Shown one piece after another: positions 14,215 to 21,733 of a DNA stretch of 21,733 bases. Both the position numbers and the translations under genes were made by a program. The notes below the pieces were generated by a model, which saw nothing but the letters and a program-made list of their open reading frames with translations, did not search any database and had not been told where the DNA came from. The stretch's first letter is position 1, and each line of letters starts with the position of its first letter. Origin of the DNA: CANHEE01 sp043777755 (lineage in GTDB: Bacteria; Bacteroidota; Bacteroidia; Chitinophagales; Saprospiraceae); the NCBI GenBank assembly GCA_043777755.1, contig JAYWHK010000232.1, positions 1-21,733 on the forward strand. Direction: 5' to 3'.

Positions 14215-17200
14215 AATTTTCTCAAAAACTCCGTTAAATCATCTTCTACATTTAGATTCAAGCGTTTTTTCAAACGGTATTTACTTTTTTCAACGCCCTG
14301 AGTAGAAATATTGAGCAAAGCCGCCATTTCTTTGATAGAAAGGTTCAATTTTATCAAAATACAAGTCCGAACATCATTTGTGGTAAGATTCGGAAATTGT
14401 TTCAATAGATTTTCAGTATAACTGTGGTTCACTTGGTCAAAATACAAGCGGAATTGCTCCCAGTTATTTTCGTCTTGCATTTCAGAACTAACCAAATTTT
14501 CTAAATTTCGCAACTTCTTTAAGTTTGTATCAGTTTGCTCTTGTCGGAGGTCTTTAAACCCATCTTTGAGCTTTTGCATGACCTCATTTTTATGCCCCAT
14601 TTGCAAGGCTTTTGACATCAGTTCATTGGTTTTACCTTCAATTTCGTTGGCTAATTTTTCATTTTGAAGCCTAAGAATTTCTTTTTCTTGCTCTACAATT
14701 TCGGCTTTCCATTGTTCTTCTCGACGTTGATTGTAGAGTTTCATCAACCAGCGAACCAAAACGCTAAACGCCAGTAAAAGCAATGTACGAAACCACCAAG
14801 TTTTCCAAAAAGGCGGATGAACCACTATTTTTATCGTGGTGATTTTATCGCTCCATGTGCCGTCATTGTTCGTTGAATAGACTTTGAAAAAATAATTTCC
14901 AGGGTCGAGATTATAGCTCACACTTTGTTCTTTTTTGTTCGTAAATCGCCAGTTTTCATCAAAACCAAGCAATTGAAAGGCATAACGAGTATCGTAAGGA
15001 CTTGTATATTCTAAGTCGGAAAAGCTAAAAGTGAACAGATTTTGAGTATAAGAAAGATGGATTTCTTGTGTTTGTGAAATGGCTTGACTCAAAATATTCG
15101 TTTCATCATTTGGCTCAATAGATTGGTTAAACACTTGAAAATCAGTGAAATACACTTTTGACTGTATTGTATTTTGATTGTTTTGATTGGACAACATAAA
15201 ATTTACACCGTAAATACCGCCAAAGCAAAGTGTTCCATCTTTCAATTTAGCCGCCGCTAAGTGATTGAACTGATTGTTCAGTTCCGAAATATGAAAATCA
15301 TAATTAAAAAATGCTCCATTGTCTGCATCAAAACGAGTAATGCCTTGAAAACTACTGAGCCATAAAATACCCTTTTCATCTTCAGTAATGCTTTGTACAG
15401 CATTGTTCCAAAGCCCTTCATTCACGCCATATTTTTTGAATTTTCCATCGCCCAACCAAAGATTTAGCCCTTCACTTTCTGTTCCAATCCAAAGTCTTCC
15501 TTTTTTGTCTTTGTAAATGCTGCGAATATTGTTTGCACTTATGCTCTCAGGGTTTTTATTTTTTAAAAAATGCGTGAATTTTCCCGAATTTTGGTCATAA
15601 AAATCCAAACCACTGTTTTTTGTACCAATCCAAATATTATCATTTTCATCTGCAAAAACAACAAAAATACCATTATCAGAAACACTATTCTCATTGTTTT
15701 TATCATGTACAAAACGGGTGAAATTTTTTGATTGCGCATCGAATTTGTTCAGTCCGCCGCCCAAAGTTCCAAGCCAAATATTGCCTTTTTTATCTTCTGC
15801 AATACTCCAAATATTGTTGTCACTCAACATATTAGGGTTGTTTTCACCTTGTAGAAAGTGTTGATTTTGACCTGTTGTAGGATTGTAACAATCTAAACCA
15901 TTGTTAAAATAACCTACCCAAATATTGCCTTTGCTGTCTTCAAAAATAGATTTTGCGACATTGCCCGAAGGAAAGTTTTTTTGCCCGATTTGATGTTTTA
16001 AAACGCTATGTTTTTTTGTTTTTTCATCAAAAATATTCAAACCACCACCGTCGGTGGCAAACCAAATTTTATCGTTTCGAGTAGCGCAAATACCCAAAAT
16101 ACTTCGTGCTGAAAGGCTAATATTTTGATTGCTCCATTCTTTAAAAGTAGGAAAATACGTTTTGTGTTTTTTAGAAATATTAATGCCTCCGTTGAAAGTA
16201 GCAATCCATTTGCTATCGTCTTTATCCAAAAATATTTTTAATAAATTATTGGTATTCAGACCTTTATGAGCATCATCGAGGTGGGATTCTTGCTGGAAGG
16301 TCATGTTGTCTGGCGAGCAAATTAACAAGCCGTTACCGTCTGAACTAAGCCAGATTTTACCATCAGACATTGCTTTTATATCTGAAATATTGTTTGATGG
16401 AAAATTAAATTTATCACTTTTTTTATAATGTATAAATGTTTTACTATCAATGTTATAGATGTATAAACCATCGCTTTCTGTTCCAATCCACAGCTTTCCT
16501 TTTTTATCCCAAAACAAACATTTTCTAAAAGAAGCCAAATCTTCATTGGGCGAAATTGTGTTGTGAATAGCTTCTATTTTCCCTTGATTGGTATCGTAAA
16601 AATTTATACCAGCTCCAGCTCCAGCTATCCAAATTCGAGCATTATCGTCCTCCGTAAATGAAAAAATACTATTGCTTTGTAAAGTACTATTTTGTGTAGT
16701 AAAATGTTGTGTTAAACGAAAGTCTGCGTTGAAAACAAAGCAACCATTGTTCATGGTAGCTACCCAAAAGTTTCCTTTTTTGTCTTCAAAAATAGCATTT
16801 ATGGTAGAGGTAATCGCTTGATTATCAACTATTTTCGACCAATTTCCTTTTTTTGTATCGTACAAAATCAGTCCATTGTCTTCTGTTCCAATCCACAATT
16901 TAGCTTTGCTATCCAGCAACAAAGAATGAACAGTTTGGATATTTATAGGCTCTTGATTCTTATCTTTTACGTGTTGAAAATGCTTTGTATTGTACCCATC
17001 ATAACGCAATAAACCGCTATGCGTACCAAACCACATGAAACCTTCTTGGTCTTGCGTAAGTGCATAAACGGTGTTGTGCGGCAACCCTTCTTTGATGCTA
17101 AGTTGATCAAAAAACAAGGATTGTGCAAGTAAATTGTTACAATTTACGCTCAAAAACACCAAAATTTTTAAGTATAAAAAGAACTTTTTTATAAAAAATT

Positions 17201-17237
17201 TTTCAAAACGCATAAGAGGCATAGAAATAATCGACAT
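14211..17237 (-). CDS. Membrane-tethered propeller/Y_Y_Y/LuxR-type regulator
   Basis: 1008-aa one-component membrane regulator. A signal or anchor segment (about 18-39) is followed by about 14 Reg_prop propeller repeats (pattern G.(I/L)W(I/F)GT...GL..(Y/F)D), enough for two seven-bladed propellers. Then come a Y_Y_Y (triple tyrosine) domain about 700-806, a membrane helix at about 814-835, a coiled coil about 838-905, and a LuxR-like helix-turn-helix at about 943-1005 (TNDVRTCILIKLNLSIKEMAALLNIS, GVEKSKYRLKKRL). No histidine kinase or receiver domain is present, so signalling must pass straight through the membrane. Similar sensors in Bacteroidota respond to glycans. ATG 17237 is used; M6 or M9 could also start. 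It could control the SusC-like and T9SS genes, but this is not shown. Confidence 0.92.
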   Translation of the reverse strand: MSIISMPLMRFEKFFIKKFFLYLKILVFLSVNCNNLLAQSLFFDQLSIKEGLPHNTVYALTQDQEGFMWFGTHSGLLRYDGYNTKHFQHVKDKNQEPINIQTVHSLLLDSKAKLWIGTEDNGLILYDTKKGNWSKIVDNQAITSTINAIFEDKKGNFWVATMNNGCFVFNADFRLTQHFTTQNSTLQSNSIFSFTEDDNARIWIAGAGAGINFYDTNQGKIEAIHNTISPNEDLASFRKCLFWDKKGKLWIGTESDGLYIYNIDSKTFIHYKKSDKFNFPSNNISDIKAMSDGKIWLSSDGNGLLICSPDNMTFQQESHLDDAHKGLNTNNLLKIFLDKDDSKWIATFNGGINISKKHKTYFPTFKEWSNQNISLSARSILGICATRNDKIWFATDGGGLNIFDEKTKKHSVLKHQIGQKNFPSGNVAKSIFEDSKGNIWVGYFNNGLDCYNPTTGQNQHFLQGENNPNMLSDNNIWSIAEDKKGNIWLGTLGGGLNKFDAQSKNFTRFVHDKNNENSVSDNGIFVVFADENDNIWIGTKNSGLDFYDQNSGKFTHFLKNKNPESISANNIRSIYKDKKGRLWIGTESEGLNLWLGDGKFKKYGVNEGLWNNAVQSITEDEKGILWLSSFQGITRFDADNGAFFNYDFHISELNNQFNHLAAAKLKDGTLCFGGIYGVNFMLSNQNNQNTIQSKVYFTDFQVFNQSIEPNDETNILSQAISQTQEIHLSYTQNLFTFSFSDLEYTSPYDTRYAFQLLGFDENWRFTNKKEQSVSYNLDPGNYFFKVYSTNNDGTWSDKITTIKIVVHPPFWKTWWFRTLLLLAFSVLVRWLMKLYNQRREEQWKAEIVEQEKEILRLQNEKLANEIEGKTNELMSKALQMGHKNEVMQKLKDGFKDLRQEQTDTNLKKLRNLENLVSSEMQDENNWEQFRLYFDQVNHSYTENLLKQFPNLTTNDVRTCILIKLNLSIKEMAALLNISTQGVEKSKYRLKKRLNLNVEDDLTEFLRKF

Positions 17238-17284
17238 TTTTTGTCATTGTAAAATAGCAGTTATTTTAGCCCAGCTACCTTAAT

Positions 17285-17293
17285 GCAAAGATA
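17285..17293 (-). promoter_or_regulatory. -7 promoter box of the propeller regulator gene
   Basis: Minus-strand TATCTTTGC is an exact TAnnTTTGC match, 48 bases before ATG 17237. No TTG occurs at the usual -33 spacing. Confidence 0.65.
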
Positions 17294-17350
17294 ACAAAAT
17301 TAAGCAATTTATAGTCCATGCGGCAATATCTATTATACATTTTTTTCAAT

Positions 17351-18418
17351 TTAAAATTGATATACCAACGCATTGCAGTGCATACCAGCTCCGACAGAAG
17401 TCATAACAACCAAATGCCCCTTTTTGATGCGAAATTCACCTAACTTTTTTTGACGAATCAAGTCCAACATAGTCGGAACGGTTGCCACAGAAGTATTGCC
17501 CAAAAACTCAATCGTTGTAGGTATTTTGCCTTCAAAATCATAGTCTTTATGGTCGTACAAAGCCGCAATATTGTTTGCAATTGCACTCAACATTTTGCCA
17601 TTTGCTTGATGAAAAAGAAACATATCCACATCGTCTATATTTTTACCAACCTTGTCCAATGCTTTTTTGACAACCTGCGGCACCCAAGTTGTAGCATATT
17701 TGTACACATCACGACCATTCATTTTCACCAAGTTATTTTGTTGATAATCAGGATTGTATGATTCCCCTTGCGTAATACAAACGACATCATCTTGTGCATG
17801 GGAAAAAGTCGCATAAGACAAAATACCCGTTTTTTTAGACTTATTTCTTGAAACAATACAAGCACCACAGCCATCAGCAAAAATCATTGAATCCAAGTCA
17901 TGCGGATCAAGCATACGAGAAGCGACTTCGATACCAACGACCAAAATATTATCTATTTCACTATCGTCTGCCAATGCTTGTTTGGCTTGAATCACGCCTT
18001 GAACCCAACCTGGGCAACCAAACAAAATATCATAAGCAAAGCAGTCGTGATTTTCTATTTTCAAAGCATTTTTTAACAAAGCCGCCAAGTTCGGAACGGA
18101 CTGAACTCCGTTGCCCGCAAGGAGCATATTTCCAGCATTGTGCGCTACGATAACTCCTTGAATATCATTGGATTGTAATTTTGCATCAAGGATTGCATTC
18201 CTCGAAGCCTTCGTCATCAAAGGAATGGAATTTTCGTTGTCTGGAATGTAACGACGTTCACGTATTCCTGTAATGGCTTCGAGTTTTGCCACTACTTCGG
18301 CTACGGGTTTCTCACTTTTTTTTCCTAAGCCATCATAAAAGTTATGGTTTAAAAATGCGTTGTTTTTTATAATTTTTTCTGGCAAAAAACTTCCAGTTCC
18401 TTTTATATATGCGTCCAT
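17351..18418 (-). CDS. 3-oxoacyl-ACP synthase III (FabH)-like protein
   Basis: 355-aa thiolase-fold enzyme of the FabH family. These enzymes condense an acyl-CoA primer with malonyl-ACP to start fatty acid or related chains in the cytoplasm. The Cys-His-Asn triad is intact: C135 in ILFGCPGWVQG, H270 in FLFHQANGKM, N308 in EFLGNTSVATVP, plus the end motif GAGMHCNALVYQF. It is a little longer than E. coli FabH because of an insert near 26-45 (HNFYDGLGKKSEKP). It stands alone, with no acyl carrier protein or other fab gene next to it. It could be the housekeeping FabH or a paralogue for a special lipid or pigment chain; the sequence alone does not decide. Confidence 0.9.
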   Translation of the reverse strand: MDAYIKGTGSFLPEKIIKNNAFLNHNFYDGLGKKSEKPVAEVVAKLEAITGIRERRYIPDNENSIPLMTKASRNAILDAKLQSNDIQGVIVAHNAGNMLLAGNGVQSVPNLAALLKNALKIENHDCFAYDILFGCPGWVQGVIQAKQALADDSEIDNILVVGIEVASRMLDPHDLDSMIFADGCGACIVSRNKSKKTGILSYATFSHAQDDVVCITQGESYNPDYQQNNLVKMNGRDVYKYATTWVPQVVKKALDKVGKNIDDVDMFLFHQANGKMLSAIANNIAALYDHKDYDFEGKIPTTIEFLGNTSVATVPTMLDLIRQKKLGEFRIKKGHLVVMTSVGAGMHCNALVYQF

Positions 18419-18467
18419 TTTGTGTTTGATTTTAGTAAATAAAAAGCGAAGTTATGTTTTTTCCAAC

Positions 18468-18475
18468 CAAACATA
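18468..18475 (-). promoter_or_regulatory. Likely -7 box of the FabH-like gene
   Basis: Minus-strand TATGTTTG matches TAnnTTTG, 50 bases before ATG 18418. It is divergent from the promoter at 18572-18579. Confidence 0.5.
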
Positions 18476-18571
18476 TTATAAAAAAATTAATTTTTTTATT
18501 AAAAAAATAATTGTTGAGTAGTTTATTTTTTGTTAAGAAAGAAAATTGTACTAAAATAATAATAAAAGTGT

Positions 18572-18579
18572 TATTTTTG
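18572..18579 (+). promoter_or_regulatory. Likely -7 box of gene 18598-19248
   Basis: TATTTTTG matches TAnnTTTG, 18 bases before the ATG. A TTG at 18546-18548 is 23 bp upstream, slightly longer than the ideal spacing. Confidence 0.5.
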
Positions 18580-18597
18580 TACTTTTAAAAATCTATA

Positions 18598-19248
18598 ATG
18601 GCAAAAAAGAAACAATATACGGAAGGAGAATTGGTTGCTCTATTCAAACTTACAAGAATTTCTGAGCGACAAACCGTAAAAATGGCGGAATGGTTAAGTG
18701 TAGGTACACCTGAACTCAACATCGGTGAACAGTACAACTTCGATGCTGCAATACAAAGGGCAAAAAAAAGTATAACAAGTTGGAACGAAGAGGAGTTGAA
18801 AATGAAATTTATTAGCCAAATATTGCCATTAGGACATTTAGATGATAATAATCATTTTATGACTTATTACGAAAAACCACTTTCAGGTGAAATTGATGGT
18901 ATAAAATTAAGCGTAAAAACGGATTTTATGGTAGCTAAAGGTGTTTTAGATTTTCATCAAAACCCTTATTTTCACTTTCATGAATATAAGCCACAAGGTA
19001 ATCCAACAGGTGACCCAATGGCTCAGTTATTGTCCGCAATGTTATTGGCACAAGAAAAAAATAACAATGGTAAACCTATTTATGGTGCTGAGATCATGGG
19101 TCAAAATTGGAAATTTGTGGTTCTTCAGGGTAGGGAGTACTGTGTTTCTCGCTCTTACGATAGTATTGAGATGATTAGCCTTCTTGAAATTATAGCGATT
19201 CTTCGTAAGTTTAGGTATATTTTAGAAACAGAGTTATTAGATTTATAA
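18598..19248 (+). CDS. PD-(D/E)XK-like conserved protein of unknown function
   Basis: 216-aa soluble protein with an uncharacterised, Bacteroidota-like look. The centre has a possible PD-(D/E)XK core: D109 in VKTDFMVAKG, then FHFHEYKPQ with E129 and K131, and a conserved-looking helix GDPMAQLLSAMLLAQEKN. The N-terminal part has a helical stretch with WNEEELKMKFIS. The C-terminal part carries WKFVVLQGREYCVS and a final helix IIAILRKFRYIL. This layout suggests a restriction-endonuclease-like fold with a scaffold similar to other small nucleases. No partner gene is adjacent: the gene is alone between a divergent fabH-like gene and a convergent thiolase gene. It may be a dispersed multicopy element or a DNA-processing enzyme; no function is claimed. 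Confidence 0.72.
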   Translation: MAKKKQYTEGELVALFKLTRISERQTVKMAEWLSVGTPELNIGEQYNFDAAIQRAKKSITSWNEEELKMKFISQILPLGHLDDNNHFMTYYEKPLSGEIDGIKLSVKTDFMVAKGVLDFHQNPYFHFHEYKPQGNPTGDPMAQLLSAMLLAQEKNNNGKPIYGAEIMGQNWKFVVLQGREYCVSRSYDSIEMISLLEIIAILRKFRYILETELLDL

Positions 19249-19330
19249 ATTAAGTAGTTGGGCTAAAATAAACGTGGTTATTTCTATACGCCTGCTTAGC
19301 CGTATGGAAATAATCATAAAACTGCTTAGT

Positions 19331-19378
19331 AAAAAAATAGGTGAAATAAAACGACTGTTTTATTTCACCTATTTTTTT
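19331..19378. terminator. Bidirectional terminator between convergent genes
   Basis: Perfect 21-bp inverted arms at 19331-19351 and 19358-19378 (core TAGGTGAAATAAAA / TTTTATTTCACCTA) with loop CGACTG, bounded by A7 and T7. It serves the minus-strand thiolase gene (stop at 19395) and the plus-strand gene ending at 19248. A second, imperfect hairpin lies in 19288-19315 (TATTTCTATACG / CGTATGGAAATA, one mismatch). Confidence 0.92.
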
Positions 19379-19394
19379 ATACACAAAGAAAAAA

Positions 19395-20570
19395 TTAGTT
19401 CAAAAATTCATATACGCCTGCAATACCTTGTCCGCCACCAACACACGCTGTAACGACTCCGTATTTTTTATTTTGACGACGCATTTCATTGAATAATTGT
19501 GTGCTTAATTTTGCACCAGTACAACCCAACGGATGTCCAAGAGCAATTGCGCCACCATTTACATTTACTTTTGAAGGATCAATGCCCGCTTCTTTCATCA
19601 CAGCCAAAGCTTGTGTTGCGAAGGCTTCATTCAATTCAAATAAATCAATATCTGCAAGTTTCAAGTTTGCTTGTGCCAATGCTTTCGGAATCGCTGCACA
19701 AGGACCAATGCCCATGTGAATTGGCTCAACACCTGCCACAGAACAAGATGCCATACGAGCAATCGGTGTAATACCAAGGCTTTTGACCATACTCTCGCTC
19801 ATAACCATCACAAAAGCTGCTCCGTCAGAAGTTTGAGAAGAATTCCCTGCTGTTACACAACCATTGACTGCAAAAGCTGGACGTAATTTACCCAAACCTT
19901 CTGCGGTTGTTTCACGACGAACACCTTCGTCCATCGAAACTGTCCAGCTACGGGTTTTTCTTTTATTATTTTCTACATAAATCTCCTCAACATTGACAGG
20001 TACAATTTCGTCGTTGAATTTACCAGCATCAATTGCCGCAGCTGCTTTCACGTGCGACATATAAGAGAATTGATCTTGCGCTTCACGGCTGATTTCCCAC
20101 TTTTTGGCAACAGCCTCAGCCGTCAAACCCATTCCTACAACATAGTCAGGTGTGTTTAATGCCACATTGTAGCTTGGAGAAAGTTTGTAGCCTGTCATCG
20201 GAATCAAGCTCATGCTTTCCGCACCACCAGCAATATAAACATCGCCCATTCCTGCACGGATTTTTGCTACTGCAATTGAAATTGCTTCCAGACCAGAAGC
20301 ACAATAGCGGTTCAATACAAAGCCTGGCACGTCTTTCCCTAAGGCACGAAGCGAAATCTGACGGCCCATCTGCAAACCTTGTTCGCCTTCTGGATTGGCA
20401 CAGCCAACAATCAAATCATCAACTAGTTTGGCATCAACCATAGGCATTTTTGCCATCATGTGTTTGATGACATCTACTGCCAAATCATCAGAACGATAAA
20501 AACGGAACCCACCTTTTGAGGCTTTTCCAACTGCGCTACGGTAAGCGGCTACGATATATGCTTCTTGCAT
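19395..20570 (-). CDS. Acetyl-CoA C-acyltransferase (thiolase)
   Basis: 391-aa thiolase, full length. Thiolases cleave 3-ketoacyl-CoA in beta-oxidation or make acetoacetyl-CoA in the reverse reaction. Key residues are present: nucleophile C90 in NRYCASGLEA, H346 in GGAIALGHPLGCTGA, C376 in VTACVGGGQGIA, and the NEAFA motif (FELNEAFATQALA). The long loop with GGAESMS is also typical. The overall look is closest to FadA/FadI-type degradative thiolases, but AtoB-type cannot be excluded. The FadB-like partner that usually accompanies it would lie outside the window or elsewhere; upstream is a repeat-rich gap. It ends at the bidirectional terminator. Confidence 0.95.
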   Translation of the reverse strand: MQEAYIVAAYRSAVGKASKGGFRFYRSDDLAVDVIKHMMAKMPMVDAKLVDDLIVGCANPEGEQGLQMGRQISLRALGKDVPGFVLNRYCASGLEAISIAVAKIRAGMGDVYIAGGAESMSLIPMTGYKLSPSYNVALNTPDYVVGMGLTAEAVAKKWEISREAQDQFSYMSHVKAAAAIDAGKFNDEIVPVNVEEIYVENNKRKTRSWTVSMDEGVRRETTAEGLGKLRPAFAVNGCVTAGNSSQTSDGAAFVMVMSESMVKSLGITPIARMASCSVAGVEPIHMGIGPCAAIPKALAQANLKLADIDLFELNEAFATQALAVMKEAGIDPSKVNVNGGAIALGHPLGCTGAKLSTQLFNEMRRQNKKYGVVTACVGGGQGIAGVYEFLN

Positions 20571-21073
20571 TTTATTTATTTTTAATTTGGATAAAAAAAC
20601 TTTTAGCGAATTTTCGCTGCAAGTTACAAGTTTTTTATGGAAGTAAAAATAAATTGGAAAGATTTTTTTTCAACTGTACTTTTTGTGCTTTTCTATCTTT
20701 GTAATTTCGTAAAAACTTAGCGTATTTTATCTAATCACGAATTTTATCTAATCAAACGAATTTTCACTAATCGTGGTGTGAAAATTAAATCTAATTAAAC
20801 GAATTTTATTAAAACTTCGTTTTAATATGGAGCGTACCTAAGTTTTTACGTAATTTCGTAGCTATTAGTCCAAGAAAATGAAAAAGTATTGCTAAATTTA
20901 CGAATATTCAAAAAATAAATACCACTCAAAAAATCCTGTAAATCAATGTTTTCTACATTTCTGACGGTTAAAATAGGACATGAAATATTCTATCGTCTTA
21001 AAGACGAGTTAATTACGCATTTCCAACAAATAGAGAATATGCTAATTGATTGAGCTAATATGCTGACAATCAA
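20571..21073. other. Repeat-rich intergenic region before the thiolase gene
   Basis: 503 bases between two minus-strand genes. It holds a small hairpin AGCGAA/TTCGCT at 20605-20618, a plus-strand -7-like box TATCTTTG at 20694-20701 with no gene after it, the MITE-like element at 20701-20860, and a 35-codon plus-strand frame at 20946-21053 (MFSTFLTVKIGHEIF...). That frame has no ribosome site I can see and overlaps a hairpin TCGTCTT/AAGACGA at 20993-21007. I do not claim it as a gene. Confidence 0.5.
20701..20860. repeat. Small inverted-repeat element flanked by an 11-bp direct repeat
   Basis: Inverted arms CGTAAAAACTTAG (20708-20720) and CTAAGTTTTTACG (20838-20850) bound about 143 bp. The outer sequence GTAATTTCGTA occurs as an exact direct repeat at 20701-20711 and 20850-20860, as a target duplication would. 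Inside are three related copies of CTAATC/T..ACGAATTTT, a hairpin AATTTTCAC/GTGAAAATT (20759-20786) and a hairpin ATTAAAAC/GTTTTAAT (20808-20826). No coding frame. Low base complexity makes some matches less meaningful. Confidence 0.5.
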
Positions 21074-21733
21074 CTATTTCCCCAATTCATTACGTAAATT
21101 CTTAACAAAATCTTCGTTCACACCAACTAAGTTGGCAATCTTAGCATCGTCAAAGTCAGTTGAAATGATGAGGCTACTTGCAAAGGTTCGGTCTTTTTCA
21201 AGAATAGTTTCTTGCCTGCCTTCTTCTCTACCTTCTTCTCTACCTTCTTCTCTTGCAAATTCAATGCTACCTTTCTCGTCTTGTTCTCTCACGAATGCCA
21301 AATCGTAAGCCAATAATTCTTCTTTTTTCCAAGAGTATTTTTCAGCTTCGCGGTAGGCTGTGATTAATCCTTCGTCTTCTACATCGCTTGGGATTACTTC
21401 TAATTTCCCCGCGTGTTTGATGAAATAAGTCCATTTATCAATCATATCTACCAGTTCATCTTTCTTTTTCTTAAATTTGGTCAATTGAATGAAGCGGTAT
21501 TGTATATCATCTAGCACGTTGATGCCTGTTTCTTCTTCAATATTATAGTGTTTGGCGAGGTAATTTTTTCCAAATCCAATTCCAAAATTAAGTATCCCAA
21601 TCAGATAAGTTGGTTTGAGTTTTGGGTAGTCGTCGCCTATTTCTATTTGCATAGAATAATCTTTTGCGGTATAAAATTGCGCTCTTTGCTTAAAGCCCTT
21701 TTTGTTTGCTACCTGCATTTCTATGATAAAACG
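21074..21733 (-). CDS. Rpn/PD-(D/E)XK nuclease-family transposase-like protein, 5' end cut by the window
   Basis: C-terminal 219 codons of an Rpn-type protein (PD-(D/E)XK nuclease family transposase, recombination-promoting). The reading frame is open to the right edge and reads RFIIEMQVANK across ATG 21718, so that ATG is internal. IIEMQ is the conserved active-site strand, with the catalytic Glu at 21719-21721 and the Gln two residues later. Then come YSMQIEIGDDYPKLKPTYLIGIL, a helical region with KKDELVDMIDKWTYF, and near the end a REEG repeat (three 12-base units, 21219-21254). The N-terminal part with the catalytic Asp lies outside. Such genes are often multicopy and mobile. The stop is intact. 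Confidence 0.85.
   Translation of the reverse strand, partial: RFIIEMQVANKKGFKQRAQFYTAKDYSMQIEIGDDYPKLKPTYLIGILNFGIGFGKNYLAKHYNIEEETGINVLDDIQYRFIQLTKFKKKKDELVDMIDKWTYFIKHAGKLEVIPSDVEDEGLITAYREAEKYSWKKEELLAYDLAFVREQDEKGSIEFAREEGREEGREEGRQETILEKDRTFASSLIISTDFDDAKIANLVGVNEDFVKNLRNELGK

Noticed and set aside
17346..17360. TCAATT-TAA-AATTGA as terminator of the FabH-like gene
   Set aside because: The stem overlaps the stop codon, is only A/T-paired and is followed by A rather than U on the transcript.
21219..21254. Three 12-bp tandem units as a CRISPR or regulatory repeat
   Set aside because: They are in frame and encode the REEG repeat typical of Rpn-family C-termini.
1..21733. rRNA, tRNA or CRISPR arrays
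   Set aside because: No conserved tRNA arms, rRNA segments or regularly spaced direct repeats were seen on reading both strands; no covariance-model search could be run.

Overview
The window comes from an AT-rich member of the Bacteroidota, most likely of the Cytophagales type. The signs are a SusC/RagA TonB-dependent transporter, a secreted protein with a type IX secretion (T9SS) C-terminal sorting domain, PepSY-like lipoprotein repeats, a BlaI/M56 pair with a TonB C-terminal domain, few Shine-Dalgarno sequences, and repeated Bacteroidota -7 boxes (TAnnTTTG, often TAnnTTTGC) before genes. The lineage is an inference from gene content; no rRNA or tRNA gene was seen.

Layout. 1-6470: three minus-strand units. 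These are a SusC-like transporter (start corrected to ATG 3185), a two-gene operon of an unknown 97-aa protein and a DUF4365-like PD-(D/E)XK protein (3397-4156), and a large secreted multi-module protein with a T9SS tail (4471-6348). The transporter and the secreted protein share a promoter layout: a GACAAATACnnGACA box, a TACATTTG -7 box and the start codon, at the same spacings. 6349-7071: long intergenic region with a 159-bp MITE-like element. 7072-8812: BlaI-like repressor and M56 membrane peptidase. 9021-10929: AP2-domain protein with an HNH-like region, accD, and a small PspC-domain membrane protein. 11119-12003: minus-strand lipoprotein with three PepSY-like repeats. 12004-12616: very AT-rich gap.

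12617-14214: a compact, translationally coupled pair of an SMC/ABC-type AAA ATPase and a 164-aa protein with TOPRIM-like residues. It resembles the logic of RloA/RloB, AbiL and PARIS anti-phage pairs without clearly matching any of them, and is the best candidate here for an undescribed system. It runs tail-to-tail into a 1008-aa membrane regulator (14 propeller repeats, Y_Y_Y domain, one membrane helix, coiled coil, LuxR-like helix-turn-helix) at 14211-17237. 17351-21733: FabH-like ketoacyl synthase, a PD-(D/E)XK-like protein, an acetyl-CoA acyltransferase, a second MITE-like element, and the 3' part of an Rpn/PD-(D/E)XK transposase-family gene that runs off the right edge.

How the genes may work together: the SusC-like transporter and the T9SS protein look co-regulated and suited to binding and importing a glycan or similar polymer. 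The membrane-tethered LuxR-type regulator is a plausible but unproven controller. accD, the FabH-like enzyme and the thiolase all act in acyl-chain metabolism but sit in separate transcription units. Several nuclease-like genes (DUF4365-like, AP2/HNH-like, TOPRIM-like, PD-(D/E)XK, Rpn) and two MITE-like elements give the window an accessory character.
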